Assembly (NCBI RefSeq): GCF_030719295.1
Contig: NZ_CP120997.1
Coordinates: 2,604,001-2,668,000 of the forward strand
Direction: 5' to 3'
Length of the DNA stretch: 64,000 nucleotides
Source: Streptomyces sp. Mut1
GTDB lineage: Bacteria > Actinomycetota > Actinomycetes > Streptomycetales > Streptomycetaceae
Shown: positions 1 through 8,551 of the stretch, piece after piece
How positions within the stretch are numbered: the stretch's first letter is position 1
How the letters are laid out: each line of letters begins with the position of its first letter
Program-made: the position numbers and the translations under genes
Notes under the pieces: model-generated
Database searches by the model: none
Seen by the model: the letters and a program-made list of their open reading frames with translations, nothing else
What the model was told of the DNA's origin: nothing

Positions 1-49
1 AGTTTAGGCCGACTGTTCGACGTGGAGGTACTGCCTGACCGGGGCGGAT

Positions 50-194
50 GCCCGGCGTCGCGCGCAGCGCCCGACCGGGCGGATGCTCAGCGGGCGCGCG
101 TACCGCCCGACCGGGCCGATGCTCGGGAGGTGCGCGCACCCCCCGACCGGCGCGCGTGTCCGGCGTCGCGGGCGCCGCCCCGCCGGGCGGATGC
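50..194. repeat. Degenerate GC-rich direct repeats downstream of the LARTG protein gene
   Basis: Imperfect units built around GACCGGGCGGATGCTC recur about every 35 to 60 bases between roughly 50 and 194, just beyond the stop codon of the minus-strand LARTG gene. Open frames across it encode only Arg/Pro/Gly-rich repeats, so I read it as non-coding. The units could form hairpins at the 3-prime end of the transcript, but I see no clean terminator. Nothing else is visible in this first stretch. Confidence 0.4.
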
Positions 195-1265
195 TCAGCG
201 TTGCGCGCGGCGGGTCCGCCGGGCCGCGATCACCATCGCCCCGCCGCCGATCAGGAAGCCGGAGACGGTGAGGGCGGGCAGCGGTACGGGGACGGAGATG
301 CCGGTCCTGGCGAGTTCCGGGACTCCCGCGGGGTCGGTGCCGGTGCCGCCGGGGCGGCGGCCGGGGTCGGCGTAGCCCTCCTCGCCCTTCCCCCTGCCCG
401 TGCCGTTGTGCTGCTCCTGATCCTGGCCGATGCCGCCCACGTCTTCCCTTCCCGCGCTCTCGCGCTCGCCGTCCGTCTCGCCGGTCTCGCCGCTGTCGGT
501 GCCGTCCCCGTCGGATGCGTCCTCGACCACCGTGAACGGGTAGTCGTCGGACTCGCCGACCCACTCCCCGTCGCCGTCCTTCGTGCCCCTGCCGGTGGTG
601 TCCGCGCCGCTTCCGGCGCCCCGCCGCTGGACGATCGCGGCGTTCGCGGTGATCCGGCCGGGGCTGGTGTCGGACGTGAAGGCGAGCCGGACCTGGACGG
701 TGACGGTGTGGCCGGCGGGCACGGTGAATCCGGGGAACGAGTCGTCGCCGGCCCCGCCGAAGACCCCGATGTGCTCGTCCCGGTCCGTCGTCTCCCAGGT
801 CACGCGGTGTTCGACGCCGGGGTGGGCGCGCTCGGAGAACTCCAGCTGGATCTGGTCCGAGGTCAGGGCGCGGTCCTCGTCGGTGAGGACGAGCACGGGG
901 TGGATGGCGCGGCAGGACTCCGTGGTGGTGTTCGTCAGGTCCAGGAACCAGGTGCCGTAGCCGCCGCCGGACGCGTAGGTGTCGGGCCCGCCGTGGATGC
1001 GGGTGTCGATCGGGAAGTCGGTCGCCCCCGGCTTCCCGCAGGCGGGCTGCTGCTCGGCGGTGGCGGACTCGGACGGGGCGGACGGGGCCAGGCGGGTGGC
1101 CGGACCGGCGACGGGGTTGCGCTGCGGCGCGGCGGAGGCGGTCGCCCCGCCGAGGACCACGGGCATGACGCTCGCGGCGGCCAGCCCGAGCGCGAGTCCG
1201 TGCCGGGGCCGGCCGGCTCCGGGGGGCTCGGGGGACTCGGGAGGCTCGGGTGATTCGGGGGGCAT
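195..1265 (-). CDS. Cell-wall anchored surface protein with C-terminal LARTG sorting signal
   Basis: A 356-residue exported protein. The N-terminus has a Pro/Glu-rich stretch, then Arg residues, a hydrophobic segment and an Ala-rich cleavage region (ATASAAPQ, about residues 42-49). The middle resembles a beta-rich extracellular domain and is followed by an Asp/Glu/Gly-rich linker. The C-terminus has LARTG, a hydrophobic helix and a basic tail ending RRTRRAQR, which is the layout of a sortase substrate. LAxTG is the motif class known for class E sortases of high-GC actinobacteria, and one such sortase lies at 11947-12765. The start is ATG with AAGGG ten bases upstream. The function of the exposed domain is not recognised. 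That it uses this particular sortase is inference. Confidence 0.8.
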   Translation of the reverse strand: MPPESPEPPESPEPPGAGRPRHGLALGLAAASVMPVVLGGATASAAPQRNPVAGPATRLAPSAPSESATAEQQPACGKPGATDFPIDTRIHGGPDTYASGGGYGTWFLDLTNTTTESCRAIHPVLVLTDEDRALTSDQIQLEFSERAHPGVEHRVTWETTDRDEHIGVFGGAGDDSFPGFTVPAGHTVTVQVRLAFTSDTSPGRITANAAIVQRRGAGSGADTTGRGTKDGDGEWVGESDDYPFTVVEDASDGDGTDSGETGETDGERESAGREDVGGIGQDQEQHNGTGRGKGEEGYADPGRRPGGTGTDPAGVPELARTGISVPVPLPALTVSGFLIGGGAMVIAARRTRRAQR

Positions 1266-1724
1266 GGCGGCCAGCCCTTCACTTCTCGCGGAAACGGTCG
1301 GCGCGCCCCGGGTCCGGAGTTCACCGGTCTGGTCGTGCTCCGCCGGTCACGCCGTGCTGCCGGCCGGGCGGACGGCACCGCTCGCGGAACACGCACTGGG
1401 CGGCGACCCTGCCACGCGCGCACGGGCGGCCCGCGCAGGCGCGGCGCCGGGCGCCCCGGACGGCGGCACGGCCCCGCCCGATCGGCCGAGCCGGACGACG
1501 GGGACGGGCCCCGGGCGGGCGTCGGCGGCCACCCGACCACCCCGGCCCCCCGACCACGGTGACCGGCCACCCCGACCGCCCGGCCACCCGGCCACCCGGC
1601 CACCCGGCCACCCGGCCGACAACGGTGACCGGCCCCCACGCGGGCATCGCCGCCCGCCCCTGCCTGCCACCGCCCGCCCCGGGTAGATCGGCCCGGACCC
1701 GGACGGCCGTCGGTCACCGCCAGC
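1266..1724. other. Intergenic stretch with a GGCCACCC minisatellite
   Basis: This 459-base gap separates the start of the LARTG gene from the stop of the ROK gene; both genes are on the minus strand. Around 1576-1618 the 9-10 base unit GGCCACCCGG is repeated about four to five times. The open frames across the gap are low-complexity Arg/Pro/Gly and look like shadows of base composition. The promoter of the LARTG gene should lie near its right end, just above 1265. I see no RNA gene here. Confidence 0.5.
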
Positions 1725-2861
1725 TCAGCCCAGTCCGGCGGGGACCGGCCCCCGCCCGTCCGCCGCCGCCTCGTCCACCCGGCCGAACAGTGGGGCGAGG
1801 ACCAGTTGCGCCGCCCCTTCCGCGACCGGCCGGTCCCCTCCCCCGGCGGCGACGACCGGCACCGGGACGCCGTCGGCCCCGTCGCGCCCCGCCCGTTCGT
1901 CGAGCACGGCGCGGACCCCGCGTACGTACGTGCCGGGGTCGGCGGCGACGGTGCGGCCGCCCAGGACCACCCGGCCGATGTCGAGCAGCCCGACGAGGTT
2001 GGCGGCTCCGGTCCCGAGCACCCTGGCCGCCTCGGCCGCGTCGCCCCGGTGCGCGGCGGCCAGGCACAGCGCTTCGAGGCAGCCGCGCCCGCCGCAGCCG
2101 CACGGGATGCCGTCCAGCTGCACGGTCTGGTGGCCGAACTCCCCGGCCCCCGTCCTGGCCCCCCGGTGCACCGCCCCGCTGAGCACGAGCCCCGCGCCGA
2201 GGCCGGTGCCGAGGTGGAGGTAGGCGAAGTCGGCGGGGCCGGGCGCCTTGAGGGCGAGGCCGAGGGCGGCGGCGTTGGTGTCCTTGTCGAGGACGACGGG
2301 CAGCCCGGTCCGGTCGGCCAGGGCGTCCCGCAGCGGGTACCGGTCCCACTGCGGGAACCCGGTGACGCGGTGCAGCACCCCGCCCCGGTGATCCAGCGGC
2401 CCCGGCACGGCGACGCCCACCCCGAGCACCGGCAGCACCCCGTCCCCCCGCACGGCGGCGACCGCCCCGGCCGCCGCCGCCAGCACCTCGTCCGCCGGGG
2501 CCCCGAAGTCCAGCGGAGCCGTACGGCTCCCGGCCACGGCCCCCGCGAGGTCCACGAGCACCACGGTCAGCACGTCGCGGTCCAGGTGCAGCCCCACCGC
2601 GTGCCCGGCCTCCGGGACCAGCCGCAGCACGGTCCTGGGCTTGCCGCCCGTGGAGGCGCGCCGGCCCGCCTCGGTGGCCAGGCCCTCGGTCCGCAGCCGG
2701 GCGGTGATCTTGCTGACGGCCTGCGGGGTGAGCCCGGTGCGCTCGGCCAGTTCGAGCCGGCTGATGCCGCGCTCGCCGGCCACCCGCAGCAGGTCCAGCA
2801 CGAGTGCCGCGTTGTGGCTGCGCAGGGCGGGCAGATTGGCGCCGCTGTTGCTCCTGTTCAC
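1725..2861 (-). CDS. ROK-family transcriptional repressor
   Basis: A 378-residue sugar-responsive regulator of the ROK (repressor, ORF, kinase) family. Residues 10-65 form a winged helix-turn-helix (SRLELAERTGLTPQAVSKI). The rest is a sugar-kinase-like fold with the ROK zinc motif CGCGGRGCLEA and the upstream GEFGH element. The GTG start is the only plausible one before the operator. It is divergent from the oxidoreductase gene at 2918, and a perfect palindrome lies between them (2885-2911), so it most likely represses both itself and the oxidoreductase operon until a sugar or sugar phosphate binds. The inducer cannot be told from sequence. The length is normal for the family. Confidence 0.9.
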   Translation of the reverse strand: MNRSNSGANLPALRSHNAALVLDLLRVAGERGISRLELAERTGLTPQAVSKITARLRTEGLATEAGRRASTGGKPRTVLRLVPEAGHAVGLHLDRDVLTVVLVDLAGAVAGSRTAPLDFGAPADEVLAAAAGAVAAVRGDGVLPVLGVGVAVPGPLDHRGGVLHRVTGFPQWDRYPLRDALADRTGLPVVLDKDTNAAALGLALKAPGPADFAYLHLGTGLGAGLVLSGAVHRGARTGAGEFGHQTVQLDGIPCGCGGRGCLEALCLAAAHRGDAAEAARVLGTGAANLVGLLDIGRVVLGGRTVAADPGTYVRGVRAVLDERAGRDGADGVPVPVVAAGGGDRPVAEGAAQLVLAPLFGRVDEAAADGRGPVPAGLG

Positions 2862-2884
2862 GCGCCCATTGTCCCCTGCGCTTG

Positions 2885-2911
2885 CACTTTGGCAACAGCG
2901 TTGCCAAAGTG
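2885..2911. promoter_or_regulatory. Perfect 12-3-12 palindromic operator in the ROK/oxidoreductase divergent promoter
   Basis: The arm CACTTTGGCAAC (2885-2896) and its exact complement GTTGCCAAAGTG (2900-2911) are separated by AGC. It sits 23 bases upstream of the ROK GTG start and only 6 bases upstream of the oxidoreductase ATG, so it abuts or overlaps the ribosome binding site GGGAG. Its position and symmetry fit the binding site of a dimeric ROK protein that blocks both divergent transcripts. The palindrome is observed; its use as an operator is inferred. Confidence 0.8.
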
Positions 2912-2917
2912 GGAGTC

Positions 2918-4078
2918 ATGACCGCCCACACCACCTCCGGTACCACCGGCTCCCCCCTGCGCGTCGGACTCGTCGGCTACGGCCTGGCGGGGTCCGTCTT
3001 CCACGCCCCGCTGATCACGGCGACCGGGGGCCTCGCCCTGGACACGGTCGTCACGACGGACGAGGGGCGCCGCGCGCAGGCTCGCGCCGCCTGCCCCGGC
3101 GTGCGGTTCGCCGCGTCGCCCGAGGAACTGTGGCAGCGGGCGGACGAGCTGGACCTGATCGTCATCGCCTCGCCGAACCGGACGCACGTACCGCTGGCGC
3201 GGGCGGCGCTGGAGGCCGGGATGCCGGTGGTCGTGGACAAGCCCGTCGCCGGTACCGCGGCCGAGGCGCGGGAGCTGGCGGCGCTGGCCGATGAGCGCGG
3301 GCTGCTGCTCTCGGTGTTCCAGAACCGCCGCTGGGACAACGACTTCCTGACTCTGCGCGCGCTCCTCGCGGACGGCGCGCTGGGCGAGGTGCGGCGCTTC
3401 GAGTCGCGGTACGAGAGGTGGCGGCCCGGCTTGAAGGGCGGCTGGCGCGAGTCGGGCGACCCGCGCGAGATCGGCGGGCTGCTGTACGACCTGGGCAGCC
3501 ATGTCGTCGACCAGGCGCTGACGCTGTTCGGCCCGGTGGTCCGGGTGTACGCGGAGTCGGACGTACGGCGTCCGGGCGCGGCGGCCGACGACGACACGTT
3601 CCTGGCGCTCACGCATGCCTCCGGGGTCCGCTCGCACCTGTATGTGAGCGCGACGGCGGCCCAGCTCGGCCCGCGTTTCCGGGTGCTGGGGTCAGAAGCC
3701 GGCTTCGTGAAGTACGGCCTCGACCCCCAGGAGGCCGACCTGCGCGAGGGCGCCCGCCCGGCCGACGGCGGGGCGTGGGGCGAGGAGCCCGAGGAGCTGT
3801 GGGGCCGGCTCGGCTCGGGCGAGTCCCCGCTGACGGGCGGCGGCACCCCGGTCCGCACGCTGCCGGGCGACTATCCGGCGTACTACGCGGCGGTCGCGGA
3901 CGCGCTGCGCGGAAAGGGCGACAATCCGGTGACCGCCCTTCAGGCCGCCGAAGCGCTGGACGTCCTGGAGGCGGCCCGCCGCTCGGCCCGCGAGGGGGTC
4001 ACCGTCACCCTGCGGCCCGCCGGCACCGAAGCCCCCGTCCCCTCCCCCGCCCACACCCCCGAGGAGCAGCCCGTATGA
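2918..4078 (+). CDS. Gfo/Idh/MocA-family NAD(P)-dependent oxidoreductase
   Basis: A 386-residue dehydrogenase of the glucose-fructose oxidoreductase / inositol dehydrogenase family. The N-terminal Rossmann domain opens with VGLVGYGLAG, carries IASPNRTHVPLA around residue 80 and the family motif DKPVAGT (the EKP element) near residue 107. The C-terminal alpha/beta domain follows. An upstream in-frame extension is possible, but the ATG at 2918 has GGGAG just before it and starts exactly before the Rossmann strand. The gene overlaps the next by ATGA, so the two are translated together, and it is divergent from the ROK repressor, which points to sugar or polyol catabolism. The substrate is unknown. 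Confidence 0.88.
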   Translation: MTAHTTSGTTGSPLRVGLVGYGLAGSVFHAPLITATGGLALDTVVTTDEGRRAQARAACPGVRFAASPEELWQRADELDLIVIASPNRTHVPLARAALEAGMPVVVDKPVAGTAAEARELAALADERGLLLSVFQNRRWDNDFLTLRALLADGALGEVRRFESRYERWRPGLKGGWRESGDPREIGGLLYDLGSHVVDQALTLFGPVVRVYAESDVRRPGAAADDDTFLALTHASGVRSHLYVSATAAQLGPRFRVLGSEAGFVKYGLDPQEADLREGARPADGGAWGEEPEELWGRLGSGESPLTGGGTPVRTLPGDYPAYYAAVADALRGKGDNPVTALQAAEALDVLEAARRSAREGVTVTLRPAGTEAPVPSPAHTPEEQPV

Positions 4079-4554
4079 ACCCCACCGCTCCGACCATCTC
4101 CGAGCTGATCGCCCAGGAGCGCCGGCTGACCCTGCCGCATTTCGGCTACGACGACGCCTACGCGCTGGGCGGCCTGCTCGTCGCCCTGGCCCGGGAGCGG
4201 CACGCCCCGGTGGCGATCGATGTCCGGCGCGGGGCGCAGCAGGTGTTCCATGCGGCGCTGCCGGGTTCGAGCGCGGACAACGACGCGTGGATCGACCGCA
4301 AGCGCAGGGTGGTGGAGCGGTACGGGGAGAGCTCGTACCTGGTCGGTACGCGGTTCCGGGCGAAGGGGACGACGTTCGACGAGGCGTCCCGGCTGGACCC
4401 GGACAGGTACGCGGCGCACGGCGGCTCGTTCCCGATCGCGGTGGAGGGCGCGGGCGTCATCGGCTCGGTGACGGTGTCGGGGCTGCCGCAGGCGGAGGAT
4501 CACGCGCTGGTGGTGGAGGCGCTGGAGCAGTTCGTGTCGCGGCTCGGCCGCTGA
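4075..4554 (+). CDS. Heme-degrading-domain (UPF0303 / HbpS-like) protein
   Basis: A 159-residue single-domain protein that I recognise as the UPF0303 / GlcG-HbpS-like family, annotated elsewhere as heme-degrading domain-containing. Recognisable parts are the N-terminal helix ISELIAQERRLTLPHF, the strand VAIDVRRGAQQVFHAALPG and the C-terminal GGSFPIAVEGAGVIGSVTVSGL. Members are small cytosolic or secreted proteins that bind heme or other small ligands; no signal peptide is seen here. It overlaps the oxidoreductase stop by ATGA, so it is the second gene of the ROK-controlled operon, and a sugar-catabolic role is as likely as one in heme handling. A strong hairpin terminator follows. Confidence 0.8.
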   Translation: MNPTAPTISELIAQERRLTLPHFGYDDAYALGGLLVALARERHAPVAIDVRRGAQQVFHAALPGSSADNDAWIDRKRRVVERYGESSYLVGTRFRAKGTTFDEASRLDPDRYAAHGGSFPIAVEGAGVIGSVTVSGLPQAEDHALVVEALEQFVSRLGR

Positions 4555-4560
4555 CGTACG

Positions 4561-4601
4561 CGGAGGGGTGAGGTCCGCACACGACGGACCTCACCCCTCC
4601 G
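4561..4601. terminator. Bidirectional hairpin terminator between convergent genes
   Basis: CGGAGGGGTGAGGTCCG (4561-4577) pairs with its exact complement at 4585-4601, giving a 17-bp uninterrupted stem with a 7-base loop. It lies just after the heme-domain gene and before the end of the convergent FAA-hydrolase gene, so it can stop transcription from both sides. There is no long T-run, which is usual for Streptomyces terminators. Confidence 0.85.
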
Positions 4602-4659
4602 ATGTCTGGGGCCGCGGCATCAGGTCGTCTTCTGAACGCCCTGCCCGGCCCGCGACGCG

Positions 4660-5520
4660 TTACGCGTCCTTCAGCTCCTGCCGCTGCCGTCCCAGCCCCT
4701 CGATCTCCAGCTCCACGACATCGCCCGCCCGCAGATACGGCTTGGGCTCGGGCCGCCCCATCGCGACACCGGCCGGCGTCCCGGTGTTGATCACGTCGCC
4801 CGGGTAGAGCGTCATGAACCGGCTCAGATACCGGACGACCTCGCCGACCGGGAAGATCTGCTCGGCGGTCGTGCCGTCCTGCTTCAGCTCGCCGTTGACC
4901 CAGAGCCTCAGCGGCAGCGCCTGCGGGTCGGGCACCTCGTCGGCGGTCACCAGCCAGGGGCCCAGCGGGTTGAACGTCTCGCAGTTCTTGCCCTTGTCCC
5001 AGGTGCCGCCGCGCTCGATCTGGAACTCGCGCTCGGAGACGTCGTGGGCGACCGCGTATCCGGCGACGTGCGCGAGTCCTTCCTCGGCGGTCTCCAGGTA
5101 GCGGGCGGTGCGCCCGATGACGACGGCGAGCTCGACCTCCCAGTCGGTCTTCACGCTGCCGCGCGGCACGAGCACGGTGTCCTCGGGCCCGACGACGGTG
5201 TCCGGCGCCTTGAAGAACAGGATCGGCTCGTCGGGGATCTGCGCCCCGGTCTCCGCGGCGTGGTCGTGGTAGTTCAGCCCGATGCACACGATCTTGCCGA
5301 TCCGGGCGAGCGGCGGGCCCACCCGCAGCCCTTCGGCGTCGAGCGCGGGCAGCTCGCCGGGGGCGGCGGCCGCGGCCCGTACCCGGGCGAGCGCGTCCGC
5401 GTCCGCGAGCAGCGCGGCGTCGATGTCGGGGACGATGCCCGACAGGTCGCGCAGGGTTCCGTCCTGGTCCAGCAGAGCCGGTCGTTCCGCGCCTGCCGTA
5501 CCCACACGAAGCAGCTTCAA
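4660..5520 (-). CDS. Fumarylacetoacetate hydrolase (FAH) family protein
   Basis: A 286-residue FAH-superfamily enzyme, which cleaves C-C bonds in or decarboxylates acyl-pyruvate type compounds with a divalent metal. Key elements are KIVCIGLNYHDHA, FFKAPDTVVGPEDTV, the metal-binding DWEVELAVVIG, YAVAHDVSEREFQ and the C-terminal GDVINTGTPAGVAMG. I chose the TTG start at 5520 because GAGGAGAG lies eight bases upstream and the protein then begins KLLRVG, as is usual for the family; longer frames only add Arg-rich residues. It is convergent to the ROK-controlled operon. The exact substrate is not evident. Confidence 0.88.
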   Translation of the reverse strand: MKLLRVGTAGAERPALLDQDGTLRDLSGIVPDIDAALLADADALARVRAAAAAPGELPALDAEGLRVGPPLARIGKIVCIGLNYHDHAAETGAQIPDEPILFFKAPDTVVGPEDTVLVPRGSVKTDWEVELAVVIGRTARYLETAEEGLAHVAGYAVAHDVSEREFQIERGGTWDKGKNCETFNPLGPWLVTADEVPDPQALPLRLWVNGELKQDGTTAEQIFPVGEVVRYLSRFMTLYPGDVINTGTPAGVAMGRPEPKPYLRAGDVVELEIEGLGRQRQELKDA

Positions 5521-5655
5521 GAGTCTTTCTCTCCTCGGTCGGGATCGGGCCCGTCGGATGGGTGGCGGCCATCGCAGGCTTGTCCGATCCTCCAAGACAT
5601 CCGATCACTCCGCAAGACCCTGTTCACCCCCTGGACCGGCCCTCCGGTGCCGTCG

Positions 5656-6426
5656 TCACGCCGCGGTGGCGACCGCGGCGCCGGGGGCGGGCATGTCCCG
5701 GTACAGGTAGGCCCGCTCGATCGCGGTCCAGGTGGTGCTCGTGACCACGTACAGGGCGGCGGCCAGCGGCACGAAGCCGACGGTGAAGAGGGTGAAGAAG
5801 GACATCAGCGGCATCATCCTGGTCATGGCCCCCATGCCCGGCATCGGCTGACCGTCGGGGCCGGTGGCCGGGGTGACGGGGTTGGCGGCCATCTGGCGCT
5901 TCGTGCGCCCGTAGTTGAACGTGGCGACGGCGGCCACGATCGCGAAGAGGCCCAGGTAGACGAGGCCCTGCGCGCCGAACACTCCGCCGTGCGACAGCGC
6001 GTCGTGCCAGCGCTCGCCGAGTGGGGCGTCGAAGAGCTGGTGGCCGAGGAGCGCGTTGGCCTCGTCACCGATCTTCTGGCTGGAGAAGAGGTGGTAGAGC
6101 AGGAAGAAGGCCGGCATCTGCAACAGGCTCGGCAGGCAGCCGGAGAACGGCGAGACCTTCTCCTCGCGGTGCAGCTCCATGAGCGCCTTCTGCATCCGCT
6201 CGGGGTTCTTGGCGTGCTTCTTGCGCAGCTCGGCGATCTGCGGCTGGAGCCGGCGCTGTGCTTTCTGCCCGCGCGCGGCGGCCCGGGACAGAGGGTGCAC
6301 GGCGAGCCGGACGAGCGCGGTGAACAGGATGATCGCGGCGGCGGTGGAGCCGTTCCGGAAGAGCGGGTGGAGCACGTCGGCGAGGGCGCCGACCAGGCTG
6401 GCGAAAGCGGACATGAAGGCGGACAT
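5656..6426 (-). CDS. yidC: YidC/Oxa1-family membrane protein insertase
   Basis: A 256-residue membrane insertase that helps fold membrane proteins into the lipid bilayer, with or without Sec. The first membrane segment carries the functionally important Arg (FTALVRLAVHPLSR). It is followed by the cytoplasmic coiled hairpin (RRLQPQIAELRKKHAKNPER) and PFSGCLPSLLQMPAFFLLY, then two more membrane segments. It is shorter than the main Streptomyces YidC and lacks a long C-terminal tail, so it is probably the second paralogue. The start is set by GGAGGG eight bases before ATG at 6426. It follows the DUF6412 gene on the same strand, and both likely use the promoter near 6969-6996. Confidence 0.88.
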   Translation of the reverse strand: MSAFMSAFASLVGALADVLHPLFRNGSTAAAIILFTALVRLAVHPLSRAAARGQKAQRRLQPQIAELRKKHAKNPERMQKALMELHREEKVSPFSGCLPSLLQMPAFFLLYHLFSSQKIGDEANALLGHQLFDAPLGERWHDALSHGGVFGAQGLVYLGLFAIVAAVATFNYGRTKRQMAANPVTPATGPDGQPMPGMGAMTRMMPLMSFFTLFTVGFVPLAAALYVVTSTTWTAIERAYLYRDMPAPGAAVATAA

Positions 6427-6571
6427 GGCTGAGCCCTCCGGGGGTCTCGTCGTGCCGGAAGTGAAGGGGCTGCTGCTTCGGCATGACGGTCCGCGAGAGC
6501 CCGTCCGTCCCACGGAAGGGGAGGCGGGAGGTGTGCCCCACTACGGGGGTGTGCCCTGTACGGGGTGTGCC

Positions 6572-6907
6572 CTACGCGGCCGTCAGGAGGGCACGGCCCG
6601 GGGCTCGGGGGCGGCGGCGTCCCTGGGCGTCGGGGTCCCGCTGGGGGAGGAACGCGGTGCGTTTCTCCCGGTCGCGCATGGCGGTACGGACCTGGGTGCG
6701 GGGCACCGGGGTCGCGCAGCGGGCGCTGATGACCGAGCAGGCGACGAGCGCCGTGCCGGCGGCCGCGGTGGCGGCGAGCGCGACGGCGGCGGAGAGGCTG
6801 CCGCCCTCGGCGAGGAGCACTTCGGTGAGGAGGAAGAGCAGGAGCCCGGCGGGGCGCAGGGCGCGGGAGAGACCACGGCGTACGCGGTTCATGGCGTCGG
6901 CATTCAT
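6572..6907 (-). CDS. DUF6412 small membrane protein
   Basis: A 111-residue protein with two hydrophobic segments (about residues 17-33 and 39-60) and a basic, Arg-rich C-terminal half. I recognise it as the DUF6412 family, which in Streptomyces is regularly next to a YidC paralogue, as here. The start at 6907 has AAAGGGGG upstream. The function is unknown; an accessory role beside YidC in membrane insertion is inference from neighbourhood only. Confidence 0.65.
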   Translation of the reverse strand: MNADAMNRVRRGLSRALRPAGLLLFLLTEVLLAEGGSLSAAVALAATAAAGTALVACSVISARCATPVPRTQVRTAMRDREKRTAFLPQRDPDAQGRRRPRAPGRALLTAA

Positions 6908-6968
6908 GGGGCTGCCCCCTTTCCCAGCTCGCTCACTCGCTCACTCACTCGCTTCCAACCGTCCATCC

Positions 6969-7007
6969 GTTATACACGATGCCCCGAAGCGGTCAACGGC
7001 CGTTGAC
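6969..7007 (-). promoter_or_regulatory. Strong promoter with overlapping 16-bp palindrome upstream of DUF6412-yidC
   Basis: Read on the minus strand, TTGACC (6996-6991) and TATAAC (6974-6969) are separated by 16 bases, a near-consensus vegetative promoter about 60 bases before the DUF6412 start. The -35 box lies inside the perfect palindrome GTCAACGGCCGTTGAC (6992-7007), a likely repressor site. A CTCACTCG-type tandem repeat (about 6930-6951) lies between promoter and start codon. Confidence 0.65.
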
Positions 7008-7051
7008 AGCCCGTGCGCAGGCCCGCGCGCCCGCCTCCGGACAGGCGGGCG

Positions 7052-8551
7052 TCAGCTCACCCCGACGGGCGCGTCCAGGTCGTCCCGGGCCAGTACCTCC
7101 TCGTCGGGCCGCTCGTCGCGCTCGCGCGGACCGGCGTACGTGACCACGAGCGCGACGGCGAGGTTGGCACCGAGGGCGACGATGCCCGCGTTCACGCCCC
7201 ACACCGGATCGTTCTCCGTGAACACGAAGCCGCACACCACACCGACCCCGACCGCGAGCCCGCTCATCGCCCCGGCCAACGTCAGCCGCCGCCATACGAG
7301 CCCCAGCAGCACCATGGGGAGCAGCTGCGCCATGCCCTCGTACGAGATGAGCGAGAGCCGGACGAGGGTGTTCGGGGCGGTGTAGGTGAGCAGGAGCGCG
7401 AGGCTTCCGGCGACCACGACGACCAGCTGGGCCGCGCCCTTCTGCCGCCGCTCCCAGCGCGGGAAGAGCGAGAGCACGCTCCGCCCCCACATGGTGCCGA
7501 TGACCAGCATGAAGACGGCCATGGGCACGATCGAGGACAGCGCGGCGGCGACCCCGATGATCCCGACCGACCAGGCGGGCAGCGAGTCCACGACGAGCTT
7601 GAAGAGGGCGAGGTTGGACTCGGCGCCGACGAGCCCCGGCACCACGAACAGGGCGGCCATGCCGAGCAGCATCGGGACGAAGAGCAGGACGTTGTAGGCG
7701 GGGAGCCACATGGCGTTGCGGCGGAGCACGTCCGCGTTCTTCGCGCCGAGGTAGCCGGCGACGGTGGTCGGGAAGATCACGACGGTGAGGGAGTTGAGGA
7801 ACGAGGTGGTGATGAACCAGGCCTGCCCGAGCCCGCTGTCCCCGTGCCCGGGGAAGGTCAGCCACTCGCTCTTCTCGGTGACGAGCCGGTCGAGGAAGGG
7901 CCCGTAGCCGTCGAAGTAGTGCACGGGCACGTAGATCGCCAGGAAGCCGAGCGTGGCGATGACCAGGACGTCCTTCAGCACGGACACCCAGGCGCTGCCG
8001 CGCAGCCCGCTGACGACGACGAAGCCGGTGGTGACGGCGAAGGCGATGAAGTAGGCCCAGTTCAGGCTGATGGCACCGTAGGAGATCGTCGAGACGACGA
8101 CGCCCATGCCGGTGATCTGGAGCTGGATGTACGGAAGCAGGAAGACGGTCGCGAGGACGGCGACGAGCGCGCCGAGCCAGGGCCGCGCGAAGCGGTGGGC
8201 GACCATGTCGGTGATCCCGACGAGTCCGTGCTCGCGCGCGTACGCCCAGAGCAGCGGCCCGACGACGTAGCCGACGGCGTACCCGCAGGACATGTACGCG
8301 ACGACGTAGAGAACGGGCGCCCCGTAGTTGTAGCCCCAGCCCGCGGCGCCGAGGTAGCTGAAGCTGGTGTAGCCCTCACCGGCCATCAGCACCCAGATGA
8401 AGACGGTCCCCAGACTGCGCCCGCCCACCGACCACTCGGCGAGCCCGCCCCCGCCCTCACCGCCGCGCCGGCCGCGTACGGCGAACAGCCCGAGGGCGAC
8501 GGTGGCCACCATGAAGACCCCGAAGACGGAGGTCGCGACGGCGGCGTTCAC
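7052..8551 (-). CDS. Sodium:solute symporter (SSS family), monocarboxylate-type
   Basis: A 499-residue polytopic membrane protein of the SSS family with about thirteen hydrophobic segments. These include the first helix FGVFMVATVALGLFAV, the loop LAEWSVGGRSLGTVF and the conserved AGEGYTSFSYLGAAGWGY. It is probably a Na+-coupled importer of a short organic acid, because the DUF3311 plus SSS pairing is known for monocarboxylate transporters such as MctC of Corynebacterium. The start is the GTG at 8551, overlapping the DUF3311 stop by GTGA. Frames extending to 9430 run through the divergent gene and are not real. The substrate is inferred, not shown. Confidence 0.88.
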   Translation of the reverse strand: MNAAVATSVFGVFMVATVALGLFAVRGRRGGEGGGGLAEWSVGGRSLGTVFIWVLMAGEGYTSFSYLGAAGWGYNYGAPVLYVVAYMSCGYAVGYVVGPLLWAYAREHGLVGITDMVAHRFARPWLGALVAVLATVFLLPYIQLQITGMGVVVSTISYGAISLNWAYFIAFAVTTGFVVVSGLRGSAWVSVLKDVLVIATLGFLAIYVPVHYFDGYGPFLDRLVTEKSEWLTFPGHGDSGLGQAWFITTSFLNSLTVVIFPTTVAGYLGAKNADVLRRNAMWLPAYNVLLFVPMLLGMAALFVVPGLVGAESNLALFKLVVDSLPAWSVGIIGVAAALSSIVPMAVFMLVIGTMWGRSVLSLFPRWERRQKGAAQLVVVVAGSLALLLTYTAPNTLVRLSLISYEGMAQLLPMVLLGLVWRRLTLAGAMSGLAVGVGVVCGFVFTENDPVWGVNAGIVALGANLAVALVVTYAGPRERDERPDEEVLARDDLDAPVGVS

